13,433 nt of DNA from an uncultured Campylobacter sp. (GCF_938018035.1 NZ_CALIJF010000009.1:1-13433), one strand, 5' to 3'. Counted from the stretch's first letter, positions 1 to 6,654 are shown. Notes: a model not told the origin generated them from the letters alone. Program-made: numbers and translations.

Positions 1-2
1 CA

Positions 3-62
3 AAGGTCGAGAAAGATATGGAATTTAACTTTAGCATAAAATATACGCTAAATTTCAACTAG
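3..62 (+). CDS. C-terminal fragment of a possible outer-membrane beta-barrel protein (partial)
   Basis: One + frame is open from the window edge to a TAG at 60–62 and gives a 19-residue tail ending FNFSIKYTLNFN. Hydrophobic or aromatic residues (F, F, I, Y, L, F) alternate strictly with polar ones. That is the pattern of the last transmembrane strand of outer-membrane beta-barrels, which usually ends in an aromatic residue at or near the C-terminus. Codons (AGC, ATA, AAA, CTA, AAT) suit the neighbours. Only 19 codons are visible and the other two + frames also stop nearby, so this could be chance. The protein family cannot be named. Confidence 0.4.
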   Translation, partial: KVEKDMEFNFSIKYTLNFN

Positions 63-93
63 CCTTAAAGCTTCTACTAAAACTTCTGCCTGG

Positions 94-119
94 GCGGTAA
101 AATTTTAAAATTTTACCGC
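94..119. repeat. Perfect 26-bp palindrome (AATT-rich)
   Basis: The left half is GCGGTAAAATTTT and the right half, its exact reverse complement, is AAAATTTTACCGC, with no spacer. It lies about 30 bases after the stop at 60–62 and is followed by TCTT. It might act in transcript termination or processing, but it lacks the GC-rich stem plus long U-tract of a classical terminator. The same AAATTTTAAAATTT core recurs in other spacers of the window, which suggests a genome-wide motif rather than a gene-specific one. Confidence 0.75.
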
Positions 120-128
120 TCTTGCCGC
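98..128 (+). repeat. Direct repeat copy 1 (AATT block plus CGCTCTTGCCGC)
   Basis: The AATT block is followed by TTACCGCTCTTGCCGC. Nearly the same arrangement returns at 164–196, where the block is followed by TTACTGCTCTTGCTGCCGC. Differences are a few substitutions and a short indel. This is a diverged direct repeat overlapping the palindrome. Confidence 0.6.
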
Positions 129-163
129 TTTATCTTAGCTCGCAAAATTCCATTTCGGCGAAG

Positions 164-196
164 TGAAATTTTAAAATTTACTGCTCTTGCTGCCGC
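164..196 (+). repeat. Direct repeat copy 2 (AATT block plus TGCTCTTGCTGCCGC)
   Basis: This is the second copy of the element at 98–128. It keeps the AAATTTTAAAATTT core and the CTCTTGC and GCCGC words. The mirrored GGT/ACC arms are lost, so only the first copy is a full palindrome. Confidence 0.6.
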
Positions 197-374
197 TTCT
201 ACTGCTCCGCCGCATGAGCTTTTATAAACGGATTGGCGCCGTGAAATTTAAAATTTAAACGGAGGAAATTATGTCTTTTCAAATTTAGCCAAGCAAGCAT
301 CTTAAAGCGTTAAAATTTTAAATTTAAGCTGCGAAATTGCTAGGAAATTCCACTGATTTTAATGGAATTTTTAC

Positions 375-380
375 TATAAT
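375..380 (+). promoter_or_regulatory. Sigma-70 -10 box (TATAAT) for the 414–5577 block
   Basis: A perfect TATAAT lies 33 bases before the ATG at 414, with T-rich sequence upstream (GGAATTTTTAC) and no clear -35. That fits Campylobacter vegetative promoters, which rely on an extended -10 and T-rich upstream DNA. An AAAGGAAA ribosome binding site at 403–410 follows. It is the likely promoter for the whole overlapping gene block downstream. Confidence 0.6.
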
Positions 381-413
381 TTCGTATGAAATTTAAAAGA
401 TTAAAGGAAATTT

Positions 414-1361
414 ATGATAGACGTTTACGACTTGGCGGTGATCGGCGGCGGTCCTTGCGGCATCGCTTCCGTAGTAGAAGCCAAAAGAAACGGGCTTGCG
501 CACGTGCTTCTGCTTGAAAAAGGCGACAACCACTCTCAAACGATTAGGCAGTTTTACAAAGATAAAAAGCGCGTCGATAAAGAATATAAGGGCTTTGACA
601 GCGAGACGCGCGGCTCTATTTCGTTTGAAACCGGCACGAAAGAGAGCGTGCTAAATTATTTCGACGAGCTCTTAGATAGCGACGAAATCGATACGAATTT
701 CAAAAGTGAGGTCGAAAAGATCGAAAAGCACGCAGATGAATTTTATATCACGACTAGCTCGGCTGGATACCGCGCGCGCAACGTCATCGTCGCAATTGGT
801 AGGATGGGCAAGCCTAATAAGCCCGCTTATAAAATTCCGCCTTCGATCACGCAACGCGTAAATTTCAATCTTGATAAATGCACGATTAATGAAAAAATTC
901 TAGTCGTCGGAGGCGGTAACTCAGCCGCTGAATACGCTATAGCGCTATGTAAAACCAATGTCGTGACGCTTTGCTATCGCAAGCCTAAATTTACCCGCCT
1001 AAACGAGACGAACGAAAGCGACGTAATGCGCGAGACCAAATACGGCAACATCATCTTGCGTTTAGGCATCGATATAGAGGCTCTTGAGAATGAAAACGGC
1101 AAGGTGCTGGTAAAATTTGATAATGGCACCGAGCTCGTATTTGACCGCGTGATATACGCGATCGGCGGCACGAGCCCGATTGATTTTCTTAAAAAATGCG
1201 GCATCGCTTACGATGAAAACGGCGTGCCGATCGTGGATGAAAATCTTCAAACTGCCACTAGTGGGCTTTACGTGGGCGGAGATCTCATCAGCAGAAGCGG
1301 CGGATCGATCGTGGTGGCGATAAATCACGCTCATACCATCATCAAAAATATCCGCAGATGA
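414..1361 (+). CDS. YpdA/Bdr-like FAD- and NAD(P)H-dependent thiol disulfide oxidoreductase
   Basis: This 315-residue soluble flavoprotein has a thioredoxin-reductase-like fold. The FAD-binding loop is GGGPCG at residues 11–16, a VIVAIG strand lies at 125–129, a second dinucleotide (NADPH) loop GGGNSAAEYA at 167–175, and the C-terminal FAD contact GGD at 288–290. There is no CxxC redox pair, so it is not an ordinary thioredoxin reductase. Cys15 inside the first glycine loop matches the conserved Cys of YpdA (Bdr), the bacillithiol disulfide reductase of Firmicutes. Length also fits that family. The true substrate here is unknown, since bacillithiol is not established in Campylobacter. C. jejuni Cj0559 is a probable relative (recalled). 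The ATG has AAAGGAAA upstream. Its TGA overlaps the next ATG (ATGA), which suggests translational coupling. Confidence 0.82.
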   Translation: MIDVYDLAVIGGGPCGIASVVEAKRNGLAHVLLLEKGDNHSQTIRQFYKDKKRVDKEYKGFDSETRGSISFETGTKESVLNYFDELLDSDEIDTNFKSEVEKIEKHADEFYITTSSAGYRARNVIVAIGRMGKPNKPAYKIPPSITQRVNFNLDKCTINEKILVVGGGNSAAEYAIALCKTNVVTLCYRKPKFTRLNETNESDVMRETKYGNIILRLGIDIEALENENGKVLVKFDNGTELVFDRVIYAIGGTSPIDFLKKCGIAYDENGVPIVDENLQTATSGLYVGGDLISRSGGSIVVAINHAHTIIKNIRR

Positions 1362-2599
1362 GGCTTTATCAGCCAAAAAAGGGCTATCGCTACACGAGCG
1401 ATACGATTTTTTTGTGGAATTTTATAAGAAACTCAGGCGTGCGTAAAGCTGATGCTGCATCGCAAAATGGCTCTTTAGCGCTGGGCTGTGGCGCGGAATT
1501 TAAAGACGCGACAGATGGAGGCTTTAATGCGCAGTTTTGCGCTTCGGATTTCGCAGGCGGCGAAGCGGAATTTTGCGCCGAGGATTGCGCTTTTAGCAAA
1601 GAAGAGTTGTATGCCGCTGACCATAGCACGGAGAACGATCGCAATTTTGGAAGTAAGAGCTGCGCTGAACTTAAGGCGGAATTTAAAAAGGAATTTCAAG
1701 AGGCATTTTGGGCGAAATTTCAAAGCGAGCGCTGCAAAAATTCCGATTTTCAAAGCGACGAAGCCTGGCATGCTTTAAAGCCTGATATCGCAAGCGGTGA
1801 AAATTTTAAATTTTGTGACGAGCAAATCGCGCAGCCTTTAGAATCCCAAAAGACGCACGATAAAGATTTCGCGAGCAAATTTGAAGACGCCAAAGCGCGC
1901 GAGGATTTTGCTGCGGAGTGCTTGCGTGACGACTGGTTTGCAGTTTGCGATGAGCGTAGTTTAAAAAGCGCGCTAAATCCGCGAGCGATATACGGCGACG
2001 TGCTGGATGTGGGCGCAGGATGTGGAATTTTAGGGCTTTTGCTAAAACGCGATTTTAAAAGCATCAATCTAAGCTTGCTAGAAATTCAAGAGCGAAATTT
2101 AGAAATCTTGAGGCTGAATTCTTTGCAAAACGATCTACCTGCCGAGATTTTGCACGCAGATTTTGCGGAATTTAAAAGCGAAAAACGCTTCGATTTTATC
2201 GTCTCAAATCCGCCCTTTTATCGAGAGCGCATTTCGCTTAGCAAAGAGCCTCATATGGCGCTTAGTAAGAGCGCAGCAAGCCTTAGCCTACGGGATTTCG
2301 TGCGATCTGCGAATGCTCATCTTAAGCCTGGCGGTACGCTTATTTTTTGCTATGAGGCAGGCAAGCTAGCTAAAATTTGCGAGCTTTTAGGCGAGTTTAG
2401 GCTAAATTTGACGAGGCTTGGTTTTGTCTATCCCGACATTTCAAAGCCCGCTAAGCTCGCGCTTTTGCAAGCCCGTAAGAACTCGCGCTCGCCCTGTGAG
2501 ATCGTCCTTCCGATCTATGCTAGCGCGCACGGAAGGCGCACCGCACAAGCCCACGCGATCTATAAAAGCGCGGATTTAACGAGCGTGGATTATGAGTGA
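1358..2599 (+). CDS. TrmN6-like tRNA1(Val) adenine-N6 methyltransferase with a large insert
   Basis: This is a SAM-dependent class I methyltransferase. The N-terminus (QPKKGYRYTSDTIFLWNF, residues 5–22) matches the opening segment of the TrmN6/YfiC family. SAM motif I is VLDVGAGCGILGLLL at 215–229, the acidic strand end LLEIQ is at 240–244, and the catalytic NPPFY at 284–288 is typical of N6-adenine methyltransferases. LKPGGTLIF is at 322–330. The family usually has about 230–250 residues; this protein has 413 because roughly residues 25–208 are a low-complexity insert rich in Ala, Phe, Asp/Glu, Lys and Cys. Without it the length is normal. The frame is intact through the insert, so it is probably translated. 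The start overlaps the preceding stop by ATGA, and the 3' end overlaps the next gene by 8 bases. C. jejuni Cj0495 is the likely counterpart. The exact target base is inferred from the family. Confidence 0.8.
   Translation: MRLYQPKKGYRYTSDTIFLWNFIRNSGVRKADAASQNGSLALGCGAEFKDATDGGFNAQFCASDFAGGEAEFCAEDCAFSKEELYAADHSTENDRNFGSKSCAELKAEFKKEFQEAFWAKFQSERCKNSDFQSDEAWHALKPDIASGENFKFCDEQIAQPLESQKTHDKDFASKFEDAKAREDFAAECLRDDWFAVCDERSLKSALNPRAIYGDVLDVGAGCGILGLLLKRDFKSINLSLLEIQERNLEILRLNSLQNDLPAEILHADFAEFKSEKRFDFIVSNPPFYRERISLSKEPHMALSKSAASLSLRDFVRSANAHLKPGGTLIFCYEAGKLAKICELLGEFRLNLTRLGFVYPDISKPAKLALLQARKNSRSPCEIVLPIYASAHGRRTAQAHAIYKSADLTSVDYE
1430..1981 (+). repeat. Low-complexity coding insert inside the methyltransferase
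   Basis: About 184 codons separate the N-terminal family segment from SAM motif I. The encoded stretch repeats AEF, AKF, KF, CAE and DFA words and holds nine Cys (residues 44, 61, 73, 77, 102, 126, 153, 188, 197) with no recognisable domain. At DNA level it repeats GCGGAATTT, GCGAAATTT and CAAAGCG words, such as those near 1494, 1565, 1676 and 1712. Similar GCGAAATTTT words occur in spacers, for example near 5665. Boundaries are approximate. Confidence 0.65.
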
Positions 2600-2951
2600 G
2601 TTTGGCTTTAGCTTCGATGCAAGCGCGTGCGAGCGCTGCGGCGGTAAGTGCTGCACGGGAGAGAGCGGCTACATCTGGATAGATGAGAGTGAGATCGCGG
2701 CACTTGCGGTAAAATTTGAAATTTCGCCTGCAAGGCTTAAAGAAATTTATTTACAAAAAATAGGCGCTAAATTTAGCGTAAAAGAAAAGCCCTTTGAAGG
2801 CGGCTTAGCGTGCGTGTTTTTTGACGAAACACAGCGCAACTGCGGGATTTACGAGCTGCGTCCGAAGCAGTGTCGTAGCTTCCCGTTTTGGGAATATTTT
2901 AAAACGCATACTAAAGAATTGGAGGAAGAATGTATCGGGGTAAGGTTTTAA
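2592..2951 (+). CDS. YkgJ/UPF0153-family cysteine-cluster protein
   Basis: This small 119-residue protein has an N-terminal Cys cluster, CERCGGKCC at residues 13–21, followed by CVFFDETQRNCGIYELRP and CRSFPFW (Cys74, 84, 94). This is the signature of the YkgJ family, annotated as Fe–S or zinc-chelating, whose biochemical role is not settled. No signal peptide is visible, so it is presumably cytoplasmic. The ATG lies 8 bases inside the methyltransferase gene, and its own last 22 bases overlap the TPR gene. The overlaps imply a single transcript and coupled translation. C. jejuni Cj0496 occupies the same position. Confidence 0.82.
   Translation: MSEFGFSFDASACERCGGKCCTGESGYIWIDESEIAALAVKFEISPARLKEIYLQKIGAKFSVKEKPFEGGLACVFFDETQRNCGIYELRPKQCRSFPFWEYFKTHTKELEEECIGVRF
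2921..2932 (+). promoter_or_regulatory. Strong ribosome binding site and start of the TPR gene, inside the YkgJ gene
   Basis: GGAGG at 2921–2925 lies four bases before the ATG at 2930, all within the last codons of the YkgJ-family gene. This near-perfect Shine–Dalgarno decides the TPR start. It also places the signal peptide at the N-terminus of the product. Confidence 0.75.
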
Positions 2952-4774
2952 GCGGAATTTTAATCGTGGCGATGATTTTAGCGCCTCAGTATCTAAGTGC
3001 GGAGGGTAGGACGAATGCTGCAGCGGCGAAGCAGTCCGTTACGGATAAAAAGGCGTCTGATAAGAATTCCGGCATTGGCACAAAAAACGGTGCAAAAGAT
3101 GCAATTAAAAAGAGCTTGATAAATCGCGGTGTAAGCGCTAAAAGTATAACCAAAGAAAAGCTAAATCACGCGATGCGAGCGCAAGAGGATGCCGAGTTAA
3201 ATTTCGATTTGCTTACAGCTTTGGAGCTACTGCATAAAGATCCCGTCGCATCGATGTTTTTATACGAAAAGGCATACAATAAAACGGGCTCGTCCGTTTA
3301 TCTGCTAGAAGCGCTAAAGACTGCTTTTGCGATCAAAGATCGTAAAAATACGGCGCGCTATTTAAAGCTCGGCGAAAAAAGCCTAAACTCAGACTCCGAG
3401 TATCTGCGAGTAAAAATTGGCTACTACTTAGGCATTAAAGATAATCTAAATGCCAATACTGCTGCTCTTAAGCTAGTCACCGTAGATCCAGTTTCGCGTA
3501 GTTACGCGATCTTAGCGGCGACATATTATGCGATGGAGAATTTTACTTTAGCCAAAACCTACTTTGAAAAAGCCTATGAGCTAGACAAAACTGACGAAAA
3601 TCTCATCAGATTATGCGACGTGCTGCTAAATAAACTCGATGATTCGGACGGAGCGATCCGCATTATAGAGACGCACAGGCGCATCTACGGCTGCGCCCAG
3701 GGTATGGCGTGCGAGCTGCTAGCTGATGTGTATCGCGCGAATAAACGCTATTTGGATGTCGCTAAGATCGATGAAGCGCTGTATGAAGCCAAAGGGGATA
3801 ATAAATTCTTAGACGATATGATAGCGATTTATTACTACTCAAACGACTTTGATAAAATAATCGAACTTTTGAAGAAATACGACTACAAGCGCGAGCTTCT
3901 AATCGATGCCTACGCGCATAAAAAAGACTATAAAACCGCGATTAAAATGGCACGCGATGAGTTTATGAAGACCAAAAATTACGACTTTTTGGCGATCGAA
4001 GCGATCTACGAATATGAAAGTGCGGGCAAAAACGTGGACGCTAAAACCCTGTCTAGCGTAGTGGCAAAATTTGAAAATATTGCGCCGCAGCTTAAAGACC
4101 CCGTGCACCTAAACTACTACGGCTACATCCTAATAGATCATGATTTGGACGTTCGCAAGGGCATCGAGCTCGTCCGCCGCGCTCTACAAAAAGACCCCGA
4201 CTCGCCGTATTATCTGGACTCGCTTGCTTGGGGATACTACAAGCTTGGCGAGTGCGACAAGGCTAAAAATGAAATGGCTAAGATCAAAGACGCAGAATTT
4301 TTTAATTCCCCCGAAGGCAAAGAGCATTTGGAGGCGATCGATGCGTGCGCCGCTGGCACAGGCGTAGCGCCGCAGAATTCTATATCGCAAAATCCCACTA
4401 CGATAAAAGGCTCCGCGCCGAAAGATCAGGCGCCGCAAAGCCCGGCAATAAAAACTCCTTCGCCTAATTCCATAAAATCTACGGCGCCCGAAAGCTCTGC
4501 GTTAGATTCCGCGCGTCCAAGTCCCACCACAACGCAGAATTTGGCGCCAAAAGACTCCGCTTCGCAAAATTCTGCTGGGTCTGCAAATTCCGCGATTCAA
4601 AACCAGACACCAAATTCCGAGGCTTCTGAAAATTTTGCGACGCCCATAAATTCCGCCGCGCAGATTTCTGTCTCGTCAAGACAAAATTCCGTATCGAGGC
4701 AGGATTTTATGCCAGAGCAAAATTCTACGTCGAAAGAGCCCACCGGCTCTAAAATCCAGACACCAAAGCAGTAG
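2930..4774 (+). CDS. Exported tetratricopeptide-repeat protein with low-complexity C-terminal tail
   Basis: The product has 614 residues. Residues 1–25 form a signal peptide: Arg3/Lys5, hydrophobic core GILIVAMILA, likely cleavage after LSA. There is no lipobox Cys, although I recall the C. jejuni counterpart Cj0497 being annotated as a lipoprotein. Residues about 85–470 are helical TPR-like repeats. The clearest are FTLAKTYFEKAYELDKTDEN and, near the end, ALQKDPDSPYYLDSLAWGYY followed by KLGECDKAKNEM. Such proteins are usually periplasmic or membrane-associated scaffolds; the partner is unknown. From about residue 481 to the end is a Ser/Asn/Gln/Pro/Ala-rich tail without domain character. 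The gene overlaps the YkgJ gene by 22 bases and stops two bases before trpC. Confidence 0.8.
   Translation: MYRGKVLSGILIVAMILAPQYLSAEGRTNAAAAKQSVTDKKASDKNSGIGTKNGAKDAIKKSLINRGVSAKSITKEKLNHAMRAQEDAELNFDLLTALELLHKDPVASMFLYEKAYNKTGSSVYLLEALKTAFAIKDRKNTARYLKLGEKSLNSDSEYLRVKIGYYLGIKDNLNANTAALKLVTVDPVSRSYAILAATYYAMENFTLAKTYFEKAYELDKTDENLIRLCDVLLNKLDDSDGAIRIIETHRRIYGCAQGMACELLADVYRANKRYLDVAKIDEALYEAKGDNKFLDDMIAIYYYSNDFDKIIELLKKYDYKRELLIDAYAHKKDYKTAIKMARDEFMKTKNYDFLAIEAIYEYESAGKNVDAKTLSSVVAKFENIAPQLKDPVHLNYYGYILIDHDLDVRKGIELVRRALQKDPDSPYYLDSLAWGYYKLGECDKAKNEMAKIKDAEFFNSPEGKEHLEAIDACAAGTGVAPQNSISQNPTTIKGSAPKDQAPQSPAIKTPSPNSIKSTAPESSALDSARPSPTTTQNLAPKDSASQNSAGSANSAIQNQTPNSEASENFATPINSAAQISVSSRQNSVSRQDFMPEQNSTSKEPTGSKIQTPKQ
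4370..4771 (+). repeat. Ser/Asn/Gln/Pro-rich repetitive tail of the TPR protein
   Basis: About 134 codons repeat QNS, PNS, ANS, SAP and KDS words. The DNA repeats AATTC(C/T) blocks such as GCAGAATTC, CAAAATTCT and AAATTCCG about every 20–60 bases. It looks like a disordered linker or surface tail, and a region likely to vary in length among strains. No anchoring motif is visible at its end. Confidence 0.65.
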
Positions 4775-4776
4775 CG

Positions 4777-5577
4777 ATGATTTTGGATGAAATTTTAAAA
4801 CGCACTCGCGAGGATCTCGCGCTTCGTAAAGAAAGACTGCCCGAGGATCTGCTCGGCCGCTCGCTAAGCGCTAATCCCTACGAACCGCGCGACGTCATAA
4901 TCGCGCTTAGAAGCGATGAGAAGGATCCGCTTCGCATCATTGCCGAGATCAAAAAGGCAAGCCCGAGCAAGGGGATCATCCGCGAGGATTTTGAGCCGCT
5001 AAGCCTTGCGGTGGAGTACGAAAATGCAGGTGCGAGCGCCTTTTCGGTGCTTACCGAGCCGCATTATTTCAGAGGCGATTTGGAGTTCATCCCGCAGATC
5101 CGCCGCTACACTCGCACGCCCATTTTGCGCAAGGATTTCATCATAGATCGCTATCAGGTCCTCGAGGCGCTGGTTTACGGCGCGGATTTTATCCTGCTGA
5201 TCGCCAAAGCTCTGGAAGGCAAGGAGCTAAGGGAGCTGCTCGAGTTTGCCCGCAGGTTGGGGCTTCGGGCGCTGTGCGAGATCCACGATAAGGATGATTT
5301 GAAAAAGGCGATCTTCGCAGGTGCGGGTATTATCGGCATCAACCATCGAAATTTAGAGACTTTCGAGGTCGATACGAGCCTGAGCGAGCGGCTGATCCCG
5401 CTGATTCCAAACGGCAAGATCATCGTCGCCGAAAGCGGCCTACACTCGCACGAGCAGCTTTTAAGCTTACACGAGGCGGGCGTCGATGCATTTTTGATCG
5501 GCGAGCATTTTATGCGCCAAAATGACGTAGGCGCGGCACTGCGCGTGATAAAGCTCGGCGCGAGCGGCAAAATTTAA
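4777..5577 (+). CDS. trpC: Indole-3-glycerol-phosphate synthase
   Basis: It converts 1-(2-carboxyphenylamino)-1-deoxyribulose 5-phosphate to indole-3-glycerol phosphate in tryptophan synthesis. The 266-residue (beta/alpha)8 barrel carries all family motifs: AEIKKASPSKG (Glu57, Lys59), LTEPHYFRG, ILRKDF with catalytic Lys119, CEIHD with Glu168, GINHRNL with Asn189, and VAESGL with Glu219/Ser220. It is monofunctional, with no TrpF domain fused. The ATG comes two bases after the TPR stop. No strong ribosome binding site is visible, so translation is probably coupled. No other trp gene lies nearby; as recalled for C. jejuni (Cj0498), trpC sits apart from the main trp operon. Assignment is very secure. 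Confidence 0.96.
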   Translation: MILDEILKRTREDLALRKERLPEDLLGRSLSANPYEPRDVIIALRSDEKDPLRIIAEIKKASPSKGIIREDFEPLSLAVEYENAGASAFSVLTEPHYFRGDLEFIPQIRRYTRTPILRKDFIIDRYQVLEALVYGADFILLIAKALEGKELRELLEFARRLGLRALCEIHDKDDLKKAIFAGAGIIGINHRNLETFEVDTSLSERLIPLIPNGKIIVAESGLHSHEQLLSLHEAGVDAFLIGEHFMRQNDVGAALRVIKLGASGKI

Positions 5578-5722
5578 ATTTGGCTCGTTTGATCGCTAAG
5601 ATCAGCAAGAGCTGTGAAAGCAGCGAGATTGGGCTTAAGCGAGCGGTTAAATTTAGCGAACGGAGCGAAATTTTAAGGCAGTAAATTTTAAAATTCGGCG
5701 GACTTTAAAATTTAACGGCTCT

Positions 5723-5750
5723 TTAAATTTAGCGCCGCGGCGCAATTTAA
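5723..5750. repeat. Imperfect palindrome with GC-rich centre
   Basis: TTAAATT (5723–5729), two bases, GCGCCGCGGCGC (5732–5743, a perfect 12-bp palindrome) and AATTTAA (5744–5750) form an almost perfect inverted repeat about 150 bases after trpC. It could fold as a hairpin and might end the upstream transcript, but no U-tract follows. Confidence 0.5.
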
Positions 5751-5765
5751 TATCGTATGCTGCGC

Positions 5766-5852
5766 TTTGGTGTCGCACGCCGCATAAGCATCCACGCTGC
5801 GCTTTGGCATCGTGAGTTTGTTATTGCGCGCCGTGCGAGCGGTTGCGGAGTG
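5766..5852 (+). repeat. 87-bp diverged direct repeat, copy 1
   Basis: It aligns without gaps to 6347–6433 (offset 581). I count 65 of 87 identical bases; 21 of the 22 differences are transitions and one is a transversion (5792 C versus 6373 A). A shorter word, GCTGCGCTTTGG followed by a TCG, also occurs twice within or next to this copy, at about 5759 and 5796. Confidence 0.7.
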
Positions 5853-6310
5853 AGGTTTAAATTTACGCCTTTAGTTTGTATAGCTTTCCGTCGCATCACG
5901 AACCGGTGCAAAAAGCGTGGGTTTAAATTTAGCTTTACGTTTGCGAAGCTTCGCGCGAGCTGGGTTGCACTTGTAGCATTAAGCGCCAAAGATTGTGCGT
6001 CCGTCGTAGCGCCTTGTATTCCTAGCGCTTCGGTATCGGCGATTAAATGGCGCTGTAAATTTAATCACAGCTCGCGACCTAAGTCGCCCAGAGGAGCTTG
6101 CGCGTACGATAACTGCGCAAAGCGAGCTACTACAAAAGCGGACGGCGTAGGGGCTTAGCAGGGCTGCGATACCCTGTGATACGCCGCGATTAAGCCTCGG
6201 CTGTATTACAGCTGCGCCGTGGTCGTGCCGCGTTTAAATTTTATCGCGTGTCGCGATGGTGATTGCGGCGCAGGTTGGCATCGCGCACCGTGCCTGTGAG
6301 TGTGTCAAAG

Positions 6311-6345
6311 TTTTGTTATAATGCGCCGCGCAAACGACCGCGTAG
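6311..6345 (+). repeat. Partial third copy of the spacer repeat
   Basis: TTTTGTTATAATGCGCCGCG and the bases after it align to 5816–5850. About 10 of 35 positions differ. It abuts the start of the 6347 copy, giving a head-to-tail arrangement, and contains a TATAAT at 6317–6322. The match is weaker than that between the two full copies. Confidence 0.45.
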
Positions 6346-6346
6346 A

Positions 6347-6433
6347 TTTGATATCGCATACCGCGTAGGCGTATGTGCTACGCCTTGACATCGCGAGCTT
6401 GTTATCGCACGCTGTGCGAACGGCTGCGGAGCG
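6347..6433 (+). repeat. 87-bp diverged direct repeat, copy 2
   Basis: This is the partner of 5766–5852 in the same orientation. The best-kept segment runs from 6379 (TACGCCTTG) to 6433 (GGCTGCGGAGCG), with 44 of 55 identities and only transitions among the differences. Similarity fades within a few bases on either side. Confidence 0.7.
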
Positions 6434-6604
6434 GATTAGACGCTATGTTTGCCGCGCGATGAGTGTTTGCCAAATGCGTGCCCGCCGCGGGCTTCGATCC
6501 GCAGAGTGCGTATTGCGCCGAAGCGCCCCGCGATTGCAAAGCATGTCGCACCTGCCACGTGCATAGCTCCGCATCATGCGAGCAAGCGCAGGTCGTGTAA
6601 ATTT

Positions 6605-6654
6605 AAAATTTTATGAAATTTAGAAGTTTTAAATTCCAAATTTCATAGAATTTT
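6605..6654 (+). promoter_or_regulatory. 17-bp stem hairpin in the HIT gene leader
   Basis: AAAATTTTATGAAATTT (6605–6621) pairs with AAATTTCATAGAATTTT (6638–6654). The one non-Watson–Crick position is a G·U wobble. The 16-base loop contains AAATTCC (6631–6637). The stem is AT-rich. It could be an RNA leader element, a processing site or a regulator-binding palindrome; function is unknown. Confidence 0.6.

Larger units (their letters stand above)
63..413. other. Intergenic spacer with AT-rich palindromes and a promoter
   Basis: I see no gene in these 351 bases. The spacer holds several blocks of the form (T/G)AAATTTTAAAATTT, at about 98–113, 164–179, 243–257 and 311–326. Two of these carry the same following sequence. 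The spacer ends with a TATAAT hexamer and a ribosome binding site for the flavin oxidoreductase. It probably contains the 3' end of the upstream transcript. Confidence 0.7.

Noticed and set aside
5757..6158. 133-codon open frame on the + strand in the trpC–HIT spacer
   Set aside because: No ribosome binding site, Arg/Cys/Ala-rich product with no motif, and it runs straight through the diverged non-coding repeat without signs of codon-level conservation.
6317..6322. TATAAT as a promoter inside the spacer
   Set aside because: No supported gene follows closely and the hexamer lies within a diverged repeat copy; it may be fortuitous, so it is not listed as a promoter.
6385..6413. Consensus TTGACA at 6385–6390 as a -35 box
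   Set aside because: No acceptable -10 follows at the right distance, Campylobacter promoters rarely use a -35, and the hexamer falls within the repeat where copy 1 reads TTGGCA.
6375..6566. 63-codon open frame on the + strand
   Set aside because: Short, no ribosome binding site, overlaps repeat copy 2 in a different codon register from the frame over copy 1, and has no recognisable motif.
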